Shown here in pieces: positions 45,243 through 56,053 of a DNA stretch of 64,000 bases. A program made the position numbers and the translations under genes. The stretch's first letter is position 1, and every line of letters begins with the position of its first letter. The notes under the pieces are model-generated. The model had not been told where the DNA came from and did not search any database. It saw only the letters and a program-made list of their open reading frames with translations. This DNA is from Nitzschia sp. pyKryTriq1 (Eukaryota; Bacillariophyta; Bacillariophyceae; Bacillariales; Bacillariaceae), in contig OY101115.1 of NCBI GenBank assembly GCA_956465555.1, forward strand, positions 2,666,001-2,730,000, given 5' to 3'.

Positions 45243-45338
45243 CGACAACGGTGTGATTCGAACACACGCGCTCAAAGAGCAGCAGATCATTGCACTGGTA
45301 GTAGCAATCTACCGCCTTAACCACTCGGCCACGTTGTC
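45243..45338 (-). tRNA. tRNA-Ser(GCU) with 14-nt intron
   Basis: The minus strand folds as a class II tRNA. The acceptor GACAACG pairs with CGTTGTC, followed by discriminator G. The D-arm GCC/GGC is present. Anticodon stem GTAGA pairs with TCTGC (one G-U). The variable arm is GCTC-TTT-GAGC. The T-arm is GTGTG-TTCGAAT-CACAC. The anticodon is GCT at 45303-45305. The stem pairs only if 14 nt at 45288-45301 are removed just 3' of position 37, the canonical place for a nuclear tRNA intron. Without the intron the length is 82 nt. CCA is not encoded. Confidence 0.9.
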
Positions 45339-45924
45339 ACAGCCCCTGAAGAGCATAAATTAATATAAAATCAACAATTGTTTCGGTTATGATATAAATA
45401 ATCATCGATCTTTGCTTCCGTCGTGCTGCGCATGCGCAACACGAGAGTGAAACAGGACTGACTGACGACTGACTCCTCCTCCTCTACTATTTATCTCCCG
45501 GAATAGGAGTACATTAAACATAGTAGCGGTAGCGCTACCTGTACGGTAGCAAACTTTGGGTTGTTTATGGTCCAAGCTACTCATAGACGAAGGACGCACC
45601 CCTCTGCCTGTTTCTCTTCCTACCACTTCGCAATAGTATTGGGTTGCGCAACCCTATACTGTGGTGCTCTCGATCTGGTTTGATGATGCGCCAGTAGTAG
45701 TCTACTCGGGGAGAACAAATAGTCGGTGTGATATTTTAGTAAGTATTCTCTGGTCCCCTTAGAAGCCATCTCATCGATTCTAAAAGCTACGTGGGCAGTA
45801 AAAGAGAGATGGGGATATAAAGGCTAGCAGCTTGATTCTGAATTTAACTGGGAAATTCATGGACCCGATAATTTGAATGAAACAGCATGGTCTCATAATT
45901 GAGTTTGGTGGGTGAAAAGTCTGT
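45339..45924. other. intergenic, tRNA to patatin gene
   Basis: No gene recognised. TATAAATT-like A/T-rich sequence lies just upstream of the tRNA (45354-45400). Several GGTAGCGCTACC-like palindromes lie around 45520-45550. Confidence 0.4.
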
Positions 45925-47700
45925 TCACGTGGTCGGCTGACGTTCAAATGTCTCATCCCAAGATTTTGGAGACAGACCAGACTGCTCCATGAAAACACTA
46001 AATGCGGACTCGTCGGCCCCCTGAATCGTCCTTGGATCGTAGTTCATGATTTCATCTGGGAAGTACTGTCTTGCGACAATGTGCCCCCGACCTCGTTCCG
46101 AAGGATCTTCAACCAGTGCGTCGTACGCTCTCGCAAATCCACGTCGAACCCCATCAAAAATAGCTTCTCGACCTGTTTCTAGCCTTGTCACTTCAGCGGA
46201 ACCTGGTGGTAGGGCAATGGTCAAGGCTTGTGGCTTCGATGTATCAGTGTATTCCTGTGTGCTGAATGCTTTTTCGTTCAGTTCCAGAACATTCTTCGCA
46301 TACAGCCTCTTGTGAAAGTGACGAGACATGCGCTCATAAATTTTTGGAAGCTTGTTCTTACGAAGAAAAAATCTTCGCATTATCAGTTTTTCAAAGATTC
46401 CACCTTTACCAGTCACATCGGTCCCATCCGGTCTTGATCGGATGACAATGGTATGAGTCGCTCCGTCTTTGTAGGCCGCTTCGTATGGAATAGGGCCAAA
46501 AACCAACGCATCCCCCAAAGGCTCGTAGTCAGGATCTTTGAGATTGTTCTCGACGATATACTTTGGCTTTGCGCTATCCATGTTCCGGACTTTTGCATTC
46601 ATCAAGGGCCCCGCTATTCCTGGCAAAAGGCATGAAGCGTGCATGCAGTCGCTGAGTTCATCGAACGTTTCAAAGTGCCCCTCCTGCATCCCCATAATGA
46701 AGGGTTCCTCCGACTTCAACGCAGATGCTACAACTTTTAAGGGCTGTACCTTTTGTCTTTTTACAAAGGCCTCCCAGTTGAGTGGCTTCGATTCTTGCAT
46801 CGTCGTTTTGAGAAGAAAGGACAAATTCAAGACAGGTTTTCCATTGCTTGGCCGGGTCATGACATCCTTAAACAGGCGAGGATCTACCAGGCCGAAACCA
46901 AGCGAACGAAGAAGACGTCGTGTATCAATGAACTCCTTGCCAGCCGTAGTCAACTTATCATAGTATACTTCTGGGCCGAACCACGGGAGCTGGCCGGTAG
47001 TGAAATAGGCTCCAATGATGGATCCTGCAGAGCTTCCGTATACTACGTCGATCGTTTCCCGAAGGCCAAGATGATGAAGAGCACATATCATCCCAGCTGA
47101 TATGCACCCTCTCATGCCTCCTCCCTCAACAATTAGCGCCACTTTGCATCCGTCGGGCCGCTCTCCTTCAACGCACTGGGAATTATTCCGTTTTCGTTCA
47201 TACAGGAGCTTTGCGACTGGATGAACATATTCAGGGTGATCCTTTGATCCTATAATCTGGGTATCACCCTTCACGGAGAGAGCTTTCAAAAGAGAATCGT
47301 AGTCGATTGCTCCATTTTCCTTGCGAAACCTTCCCTCCGTGTCTTCGAAATATGAGTCCAACTCTTCCACCGTTTTGATTTCAAAAGTCTCTTTCGGAGA
47401 TTGCGCTTTCGCGGCTTTCCGTATTTCCGCTCGATCCTTTGCAAGAGATTTGAACCCCATCTTGTTGAGCAAGCGAACTCTCTTTGATCTAGAGGACCGT
47501 TGGTCTACGTCGTCACATTTGCTTTGAGACACGGATACTACACCGATTTTGTGCATCGGTCGTTCAGGGACCAAGAATCCAGCTGTCTGTTGGGGGCAAA
47601 ACAAGGCCCCCAGTAGGCAGGCTATAACTAACCGCATGTTCGGGACAGTAGAACTTGAGTGCATATTTCTCTTGTATTTGTAAAGTTGTGGAAGATACAT
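45925..47700 (-). CDS. Patatin-like phospholipase, plastid-type signal
   Basis: Single exon, 591 residues from the first ATG; an in-frame ATG at 47637 places a signal peptide exactly at the N-terminus and may be the real start (570 residues). That segment (RLVIACLLGALFC) ends in TAGFLVP, a good plastid-targeting motif with Phe at +1. The patatin domain has GGGMRGCISAG (oxyanion hole), the nucleophile elbow GSSAGS (Ser in GxSxG) and DGA of the Ser-Asp dyad in YKDGATHT. It should be a lipid acyl hydrolase acting on plastid or lipid-droplet membranes; the substrate is not determined. A charged region of about 100 residues separates the signal from the domain. Confidence 0.87.
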   Translation of the reverse strand: MYLPQLYKYKRNMHSSSTVPNMRLVIACLLGALFCPQQTAGFLVPERPMHKIGVVSVSQSKCDDVDQRSSRSKRVRLLNKMGFKSLAKDRAEIRKAAKAQSPKETFEIKTVEELDSYFEDTEGRFRKENGAIDYDSLLKALSVKGDTQIIGSKDHPEYVHPVAKLLYERKRNNSQCVEGERPDGCKVALIVEGGGMRGCISAGMICALHHLGLRETIDVVYGSSAGSIIGAYFTTGQLPWFGPEVYYDKLTTAGKEFIDTRRLLRSLGFGLVDPRLFKDVMTRPSNGKPVLNLSFLLKTTMQESKPLNWEAFVKRQKVQPLKVVASALKSEEPFIMGMQEGHFETFDELSDCMHASCLLPGIAGPLMNAKVRNMDSAKPKYIVENNLKDPDYEPLGDALVFGPIPYEAAYKDGATHTIVIRSRPDGTDVTGKGGIFEKLIMRRFFLRKNKLPKIYERMSRHFHKRLYAKNVLELNEKAFSTQEYTDTSKPQALTIALPPGSAEVTRLETGREAIFDGVRRGFARAYDALVEDPSERGRGHIVARQYFPDEIMNYDPRTIQGADESAFSVFMEQSGLSPKSWDETFERQPTT

Positions 47701-48186
47701 TCTTGAAACCAGAAATGGTTTTGTAGTCTAGTCTACTCGTACGACGACGAAGATGAAGAGTGATGATGCATCTGACAGAAATCCAATGCGTAACTACTAG
47801 ATCATGCGTCTTACGTCGCGTCATCGTGCACTCATAAGGAAAGATGCGCGGTGGCAAATTCGGCCGTGGTTCAATTTCATGAAAGCGCGCGCTTTTTGGT
47901 TCGTCATCACGTCCAAATCCGATCCGTGATTGTACTCGGGACCCGACTCTAGACTCCCACCGTTCCTTGAACGTTGCGAGTTCTACTAGTCATTTTTTAA
48001 TTTGACATGTTCATTGTTCATACTTCTTACCGGTACTCGTACCCTGTTGGCAAAATATCGTGCAGTCACGCAGCTTATGGTTCCCTGCTAGAGAGAAGCT
48101 CTGAATCTATCAACAATCCATGAGCATAATACGTTAAACCAGAGGGTAGAGTAGCTTCTACTCCTAGTAGCCTGGCGTTGGTGTCA
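47701..48186. other. intergenic, patatin to methyltransferase
   Basis: No supported gene. TAGTCTAGTCTACTCGTACG-type repeats lie near 47725-47743. Confidence 0.4.
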
Positions 48187-49203
48187 TCATTCCGGTACTA
48201 CATCTTGTTCACGAGACAGTAGAGGACATTCCTTCGCAGCATGGCCGGGTTGCAGGCATGCATGACAGTGCTTGTGATCGAAAGTACATTCATCCTTCTT
48301 GCAACCATTCTTGTGATAATTGTGGTACCGACATATTGGCTTGATAGGTTCGATGGGTGACATTACCAACGCAGCTTTCAAGGGGTGCTTTGGCATCGCT
48401 GGCATTTCACGGTTCAATCGGAACCATTCATGACCGTTGTCGATTAACCCCATTGTGTCATCAATGCCATAGCTAGATGACTGGATGGATAGAGTAAGTT
48501 GGCGACTTTTGATGACCACCAATCGAGGATCGAATTCCTCTAAGACCCACGAAACCATTCGAAGGACATTGATACATTCTCGGTTCCCACCAATATCCAA
48601 GAAAATGACATTTGGATCCGCACCAAAATAACTGGCTTCTTTTCTAGCCTTTTGTGGATCAACTAAAGCATTAACAATGGCTGGGTAACACTGCTTGGTC
48701 GCCGACGCCGGCGCCGAAAGAATCATTTCCTTGCATATGTCGAGCATTTCGTCAGAAGTATCAAAACCCACCCATGATTGACAATTTTGGATAAGTAGCT
48801 TGGATGTTTCGCCTGAAGAGCACCCGATCTCGAGAACTTTATCCGGGGGCGCGACATATCCTACAAGTTGACGAAAATGATTGGTCTCGGGTGTCACGAG
48901 AATAACTGTTTGATTTTGGTTCAATTCTGGAAGGATACGACGACGTTGATCTTTCGTGCCAATTTTTGTCGTGGAGCCCGTGGATTCTCCTTCTATTTCG
49001 ACATGGATGTTCCCAGAACTAGAATCTTCGACTTTCGAAATGAATCCCCGTTTGTATCGCGCACCGATCGCATTCTTCGGTTTGAGCAAGACGGATTGAC
49101 CTACGCGGAATGGCGCACGCTGTCTTGGAGGGAAAATATGCCACGCTGGAGGATCATTTTGCTTGTGCCGCTTCGCGCTACTAGGTTGTCCATTCCCGGT
49201 CAT
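48187..49203 (-). CDS. SAM-binding methyltransferase-like protein with CCCH and CCHC zinc motifs
   Basis: Single exon, 338 residues. The N-terminal quarter contains a Tudor/SH3-like strand pattern (PFRVGQSVLLKPKNAIGARYKRGFIS). The middle has VLEIGCSSGETSKLL, a class I SAM-binding motif, then VGFDTSDEMLDICKEM and PNVIFLDIGGNREC, as in FtsJ-like or Erg6-like folds. The C-terminus carries a CCCH-type finger (C-x9-C-x4-C-x3-H) followed by a CCHC zinc knuckle (CHACLQPGHAAKEC). The combination suggests an RNA-binding methyltransferase. The family is not recognised and the catalytic residues after motif I are unclear. The ATG at 49203 is the first in frame. Confidence 0.65.
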   Translation of the reverse strand: MTGNGQPSSAKRHKQNDPPAWHIFPPRQRAPFRVGQSVLLKPKNAIGARYKRGFISKVEDSSSGNIHVEIEGESTGSTTKIGTKDQRRRILPELNQNQTVILVTPETNHFRQLVGYVAPPDKVLEIGCSSGETSKLLIQNCQSWVGFDTSDEMLDICKEMILSAPASATKQCYPAIVNALVDPQKARKEASYFGADPNVIFLDIGGNRECINVLRMVSWVLEEFDPRLVVIKSRQLTLSIQSSSYGIDDTMGLIDNGHEWFRLNREMPAMPKHPLKAALVMSPIEPIKPICRYHNYHKNGCKKDECTFDHKHCHACLQPGHAAKECPLLSREQDVVPE

Positions 49204-49713
49204 ATTCTGGATTGCATTCTGCTTGTCGGTGTTTGTTTCGCTGCAGGACGCAAACTATTGATAATCCCAGCTCCAACAACAATGAATGAAGACAAAAGAT
49301 GAAAATGCAAATCGAACATGGAACGAGGTAAAGACGACTCGACTCACCCCTCCTCCTCCTCAGAGACCCATACCAATCTCCTCCTCCTCCTCGCCCCTCG
49401 ATGGATTTTTCCGCGCGTTATCCCAAATGGGGGAGGTGCTGCACCGTGTCTTCTGCCCCCTCATCCCCGCGCGTACCCCGAAAGATCTCGTGCGCGCGCG
49501 GGCATGTCGCCCGGTGGAGTACAGTACATACAGGTAGAAAATTGAAAATGACGATGATGGATTTTTTCTACTGTACTGTACTGGTAATTCATTTTCTTCA
49601 TTCGTTTCTTCAGAATCATCACCATCATCACCATCCATCGAATTCATCCCTCGTGGATCTCTTTGTCACTGTCCTCACTAATCATAGCTGATCGTGATCT
49701 CCCATAAGGCACA
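49204..49713. other. intergenic, divergent promoters
   Basis: No gene seen. It has a TCCTCC-rich stretch around 49350-49395 and CATCAC repeats at 49618-49640 just before the MSH4 start. Confidence 0.4.
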
Positions 49714-52700
49714 ATGTCCGGGAAATCGAGACGCCCGACGAAACGCAGACGCCAAAGCAAGAACGAGCTGTTGGATTTGAAGAAAAAAGTGGTGGAAGCT
49801 GGCAGTACTGGCTATGGCCTCGAAGTATCTCACTCAGATGGCGAGGAGAACACCAACCCCAATGGACTTGCTGTCAGTCGCCAGTCTGGAGTCTATGGTG
49901 ACGGTGAAAGATCTGTTGCCAGTCGGACCATCCATCGCAGTACGCGCAGCTTCCCGCTCTCTCGCTCGTCCCGAAGCCATCGAAGAGCTTCCAACGAGCC
50001 TTCTGTCGCATCGGCCTCGACTCGAAATCCTTATCGAGTCTCCATTTCGCGATCCCGAACTAGTCACTCAGCCATGAGTTCTGCATCTGTGCGGTCCTCC
50101 GCGACCCCTCGTCGCCAGCAGATAGTCACTCCCCGCCCGGCGGTGCACATTGTCTGTGCGATTGGCGAGAATCTTGCCCGCGAAACTTGCATCGCCTCGC
50201 TGGATGCCGGTACTCCAATCTCTCTCCAAGTCACCAAGCAAGGCAACGGTCAGACCTATGCCGAGACGATTGCTTATTTGGAAATGCTCAAGCCCCACGA
50301 AATCTTGCTCAACGAAGGTCGCAAGAACTCGCCGCTAGCCCGAAAGATCGTGCAGCTGTACGAATCATCATCAGAGAACCACCAAGTATTGCCCATTGAT
50401 GGCGCTCGAGCCGATGAACAGACCGTTGTGAAATTCATCTCGCGCGCGTGCTTTGACCAGACCAAGGGGGCTGAGTTGCTCCGCAGACTTGCCCGAAAAG
50501 ACACGTTTGACCCGACACTGGTCGAAGAATACATCTTGCTCTCGTCGACGCACGCTGTGTTACACTACACACAACAGACACTCGGGGCCTCCTTCTCGCG
50601 AAAGTGTCTTGATGTCAGCGTGAACTCGGGTGGCAGGAATCGAATGGTCATCGATCGATCTACGCTCCTTCAGTTGGAGCTTCTCATCAATGCCAAGACT
50701 GGCAAGACACGAAACTCCTTGGTCTCCAGTATTGATTGTACGAAAACCACAGTGGGGACAAGACTGCTTCGTACGACACTCATGGCGCCGCCGTGTCGCT
50801 CGGATACTATCAATGCACGGCTCGATCTCGTTGATAGTTTCTTAGAAGATGAAGATTTCTTCTACGCGGTACTGGAGCATCTCAAGAATCTACCTGCTGT
50901 GGACAAGATGCTCACAGACATTGCTGTTGTTCCAAAATTGGAATTGAAGAAAGCTCAGGCGTCGGGACAAAGTGCAGTCGTGACAGCACGGCTCGCGAGC
51001 AAAGGTATCGCGGCATTGGTCTGCATCAAGTCTACACTGGGTGCTCTTCCGGCGCTTGTGGGTGTCCTGCAGGATCACTTGACTGATCTAGAAGCAGAAG
51101 CTGAAAATCGTGACGACAGTGCGACTGCATTTACTGGTAGATCCAGCTTGCTGGTGGGTCTCGGTGGTGGCCCAGCTTCGACTGGTCCACCGCAGCAAAA
51201 CTATCTTCTACGAGCAATCATGCAAGCCTTGTCTCAGCCACAGCTCGAAGAGATTCGAAACCACGTCTCCGAAGTGTTTACGGAAAGCACGAAATTCAGT
51301 CGAAATGCCAACGCTATGCGTCACCAAGAATGTTTCGCACTCAAGAGCAAGGACAATGGAATGATGGAAATTATTCGCAAGGCCTTCCTCGCCAATGTCG
51401 ATGACATCTACAAGAAAGCCGACGAGTACGCAGAAATACATGGTATGCATGTTTCCGTTCGGTACACTTCCACCCGAGGCTACTATTTGTCAGTACCTGC
51501 CGATATGGCTGCTGGGCTTCCGAATATTTTCATTCAACCGATCAAAAGTGGCAATCACATCTATTGTACCACCGAGGAAGTTCATAGTTTGAACATTCGA
51601 GCCCAGGACAATGTGCAAGATTTGCTGCTCATGACGTACGAGCGCATTCAAGAGGTTCTGGCGGACGCAAGATCCAAATACGACGCCCTCGCTGCACTTT
51701 CCGACGCCATTGCTCTTCTGGACCTGTGCCACGGCTTTGCCGATAAGGTGACTCTCTCCAAGCTACCATGGTCTCGGCCCGTTGTAGGGGGTCAAGATTC
51801 AAACAGTGACGAGGGCAGTAGCAATGCCATACTCATTCGCAATGGGCGCTATGGGATCGATGTTTCGGATTCGTACTTGAGTTCTGCAGAGGGACCAAGA
51901 GAGATCATCCCCAACGACACGTATGCTTCAGATAAGAGACAATTCACCGTCATATCTGGGATAAACGGCAGTGGGAAGAGCACATATCTCAAACAGATTG
52001 CAATCATTGTACTACTTGCGCACTGCGGAAGCTATGTACCTGCCGAACAAGCTTCTATTCCGGTACGTTTTCTCACTATTCAAATGCTGATGCTTCATAG
52101 CTGTCTTTTTTGTCTCACACCTGTCCAGCTTCGCAATAGACTCTGCGCAAGGATGGGAGCCGCGGATGACCAAGGTGAGATATCCAGACTTCAACATTTG
52201 AACATTCTCCCACCAATATCTGAGACTTTTATTCTTGGATCGTTCACTCGTCGTAGAAAATAACATTTCATCTTTCATGTTGGAAATGAAGGAGACGGCT
52301 TTCATATGTTCGAATGCGTCGGATAAGTCGCTAGTACTCTTGGATGAGCTCGGACGAGCTACAAGCAATGAAGATGGAGTGACAATCGCCTGGGCTGTCT
52401 CTGAGTTTCTGCTCAAGAAAGGGGCCATGACATTCTTTGTCACGCACTATCCTCAGCTCTGCCAGTTGAGCCAGGTATACCCCTCTGTTCAAAATCAGCA
52501 CCTCAAGGCGTCCATTTCGACAGGGGGGGCTGGAGAAATTCGTTACACCCATAAGCTTACATCTGGGCCTTGCACGGCCAGTCCAGACTACGGTGTCGAG
52601 ATGGCGACGTCTTGTGGCTGGCCTGTCGACGTTGTTGAAGACGTAAGTACATTTAGGAACCGGACCTGAACGAAAACAAAGTGCGTTGCTGACAAGATAT

Positions 52701-53257
52701 AAATCCATCCGATCCAGGCGCGTCAAATCAAACTGAACTTGCGAGAAAACTTGCATGAAAATGATATTTGTCAAAGTCCGGTCTCAAATGGTGCTGACGC
52801 GGCTTCTGTTTTAGCCAGCAGATCATTCCTGAAGCAGCTTTCCCGCAAGATGCTGCGAATCCTTGAAGAGGAAAGCTCGATTGCGGGATTGCGTTCGAAA
52901 TTGCAGGTGAGTCAACTGTTTTCAAAACTGGCTGTAACAAGGAATTGTCGACGCAGTGCCAGCGCTCATGATGATTCGTCAACTTTTCAGGGTGTTCATA
53001 TTGCAGCAGCTCAAAATCCAGATATTCCGATTGCTGTTGTGAAGGAATATTTGGCCAAGTGTTTGGCGGTATCCCAATCGAGCCAACAAAGAGACAATTC
53101 AAATTCTAGAGTCTCGCAAAATTTCACAACTCTGTCTGGAAACGTCGCGGCAACCATTGCCTCTCCACAATGCCCACGTGTATCGGCCCCTGATGATACC
53201 GGTGACGACTCCAGTTTGACGTCGGGGGGCTCCATGAATGAATCCGGGGTTGAGTAG
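49714..53257 (+). CDS. MSH4: Meiotic MutS homologue MSH4
   Basis: Five exons, 49714-52062, 52129-52174, 52257-52642, 52718-52906 and 52991-53257, phases consistent, give 1078 residues. MSH4 pairs with MSH5 to stabilise meiotic crossover intermediates. There is no mismatch-recognition domain with the Phe-x-Glu motif, as expected for MSH4. The connector, lever and clamp regions match (PHEILLNEGRKN, LELLINAKTG). The ATPase has Walker A SGINGSGKSTYLKQIA, the MGAADDQENNISSFMLEMKE block across two introns, Walker B LVLLDELGRATSNEDG and FVTHYPQLC. The usual Pro in the P-loop (GPNxSGKS) is Ile here. The N-terminal 140 residues are Ser/Arg-rich and specific to this protein. Two introns are multiples of three with no stop. 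Confidence 0.92.
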
Positions 53258-53372
53258 ACACTTTTCGTCTCATCGCCTCACTGTTGAGCTGCGGAGTACC
53301 AAAAATAGGGGTTCACCGAGAATAAGAATGTGCGGGATAGCAATCATCGCATAATCTAACAGGGAATCAAAT

Positions 53373-54705
53373 CTATGTCATTGTGCATGACCTTGCAGCA
53401 TCCATTTCTGGCTTTTCTAGCGCTTGGATCAGCTTTTGTATATCCGACGGGGTTGTAGTTAGGTAGGGTGAGACCCGCAAGCCCCCACATCGAACAGCCA
53501 CAATGATTCCACGCTCGTTCAGCTTCGTTGCCATGGCGATTATTTCATCAGTGGTCCGATCCGGCGGTTCAATTCCAACCAGATGATACGCCCGAGGTTC
53601 ACACGGAACGCTATATCCATGATCCTTTGCCCATAAGATAAGTGGATGCATCAACGCTTTCAACGATTCTTGAGCCTTTACCCTGTCTATCAAGTACACT
53701 TCTTCCAACGAGGCTCGCAGCATTGGAAGGAGTAGGGGGTTTGGCTTGCCCCCACTATCAAATTTACGAGCGTCATTGAAGAACTTTTCTGGGTAGCCGT
53801 TTGGGCCCATTACATCTTTGCCTGCATCCCAATTCGCTCCTCCTGGGATATCCCGAGACCGGCCATGCAAATCCAAGGGAATCCAAGAGGATCGAACTTT
53901 ATCCGAGACATAGACTAGCGATGCCCCTGGGGGTGCTCTCAGCCACTATCCGGAGGATTGCAATGATTACACTGTGTTTTAGCGAAGAGAAATTGAGGTT
54001 GATTGGAGAAGAGAGCAATTATGTACTCACCTTGTGTACGCTACAAGCGAGGAAGGCTGGTTGGATCTTCTTTACCGACACCGGCATTATTCCAACCGCT
54101 TTTCATTGCAAAGAAGTAATGTTAGTGCAAAAGGAGATTTTCTGATCTGAACACGTAAAGTTTGGATACTCGCCTTGTGTGGCATCGACGATCAAAGTGA
54201 CGTTGTGCTTTCGACAGGCGATTCCAATCTTTTCCAGGTCGATCAGGGCACCGTTAGACCAATGCAATGGGGGCAGGCAAGCTGCAATCAGACTGTCATC
54301 GATTCGATCTAGAATGGCTTCCGTCCATCCCCGGTCCTCATCTGGTACTACATGCGGAACAATCTCCAGAGTCAAGGCGCCATTTGATTCTTCGCAAATC
54401 TGTTGCCACGGATACACGGCTGAGTTGTACTGATCTTGCAGCAGCAAAATCTTCCCGCTGGGTGTGGAAGCGAGGACTGTTCGCTGAATGTTGCGCGCAG
54501 CCAGCGTAATAGCAAATGCAGTGCTGGGCATGATGGCAATGTCGGTAGAATCCGCTTCAATTAAGGAGGCAAATAGCTCTCGTACTCGACTCTGGTCGTC
54601 GCTGGCATGAGGTTCCCAAGGTGGGCGCTGAACGGCTTCAATTCCGGCTGCCTGGACTTGTGATGTCGGTTGGGCCTGACCAGCGTTGTTGAGATAAACT
54701 ACCAT
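53373..54705 (-). CDS. Class V PLP aminotransferase (cysteine-desulfurase-like)
   Basis: Three exons, 54705-54174, 54098-54031 and 53945-53373, give 390 residues, the family's usual size. An upstream in-frame ATG at 54837 would add 44 residues. Family marks are VYLNNAGQAQP near the start, QDQYNSAVYPWQ, LPPLHWSNGALIDLEKIG, IVDATQAVGIMPV (PLP Asp) and CSVHKWLRAPPGASLVYVSD with the PLP lysine. The end reads ERGIIVAVRCGGLRVSPY. It is closest in feel to selenocysteine lyase/isopenicillin N epimerase-type members; substrate is uncertain. The first intron starts with GC (GCGAGT) instead of GT, and the frame and family sequence fit only with that donor. Confidence 0.85.
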
Positions 54706-56053
54706 GATGAAGAGACACTTCTCCACAACTGTCTGTAAACAATGAACATAGAGAGGCAGCGATGAAAGGGACCCCTCAATCAGACGTAATAGAAAGGAAG
54801 ATTTTGACTTGTAAGAATAATCCGATTCGAAACCCATTCACCGATAAGAGGACAGACCGACTGTCGAGGTACTGACGTATAATAAAGCAAAACTAGGGTT
54901 GCTAATCGATTGCTTTCTACTAATATTGTGAGCTTTAAACTATTTGCTTTTGGGTTGCTTGTAAGATGTCGGTCGACGAGATCTTTGTATTTTCAGTTCT
55001 ACCATCTACGTAGAAAGTGTATTAGAGTCTACGTGAGATTCGTCTGAATCTCCGTTTTCGTCGATGTGGTTTGTCGACCACCTCATTTCTTTCTACTACT
55101 CTGACGATTTCAATGCGTACGTTTACTCTATTGTAATTGTTTCATTGGGTGAGAGGAGGTGAAGGTTTCCTCTTTCTATCCATTGTCTCGTCATCAACAA
55201 AGAACGATCTTTAGAGGTCAAGTTCGTCATCATTTTAGGCGATTGAGCATGTTGAGCCCTTTTGGCCAGCTTGCTCAAATTGTGACATGAATATTGTCGT
55301 ATGTCACGCATTTGTGCGTTTTTATCGGCGCAATCGTACTCGGAATGTTTGATTTTTTTGACAGATGGAAACAACTCCCGAATTGGTCAAAACACGTAAG
55401 CTGGCAGCAGATGGAACATGGGAATATTCGTCGGAAAGGAAATGCAAGATGGCAGACATTCGACTGATATCACCAACACCAAGTATCCATACTTTCCTCC
55501 TGATTCAATGGACAAGGTGATGATCGTACATATGCTTCATAGGAAGGTCTGATTCCAGCATCAGTTGCCAAATAGCTTATGACCAGAGTGGAAAGCGTCG
55601 ACCTATAGGCCTCCAAGATGTTGAGGCTTTTCTTGTGAGCTTGCATTGCTTATGATGAATGTGTAATATGATGCTATTGCTGTAGGCATTTTGATATCAA
55701 AAGTTTGTTTGAAACAGATAGATACAGCAAGATGAGTTTTTCCTGCCTAATGGGGGGAGGGGTGTGTGTGGGCCCCCACCCCCACGGGACCTCACCTCGC
55801 ACGTCAACGTTCCCTCCACGTGTAGGCAAAATAGAGAAGAGAGACACACGACGCACTACAAATGTACCGATAACAGTACTGTACCAGGTACTACCGGTAT
55901 CCATACCGTACTGTATGGACCTTCATCGGGAGGTCAAGAGTCAAGATATTATGATGGTTCTTCATAAGACTTCAAGAGCAAGATCATGGGAGTATTGGCT
56001 GATTCTTCATAATGCCTCTTTGGATTTAAGATCAATCACGATTACACTTCCAC
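54706..56053. other. long intergenic region upstream of the E1 gene
   Basis: 1.35 kb without a supported gene. Positions 55370-55640 have short protein-like open stretches interrupted by stops, possibly a decayed coding fragment, but no family is recognised. GTAC palindromes cluster at 55878-55915. The run TGGGGGGAGGGGTGTGTGTGGGCCCCCACCCCCAC is at about 55749-55784, partly self-complementary. Confidence 0.4.

Noticed and set aside
45243-45338. tRNA-Ala(TGC) reading of the same locus
   Set aside because: A long variable arm is wrong for Ala; the Ser(GCU) fold with intron satisfies all arms.
55380-55640. Possible decayed gene or transposon fragment
   Set aside because: Open stretches are short and no family motif could be recognised.
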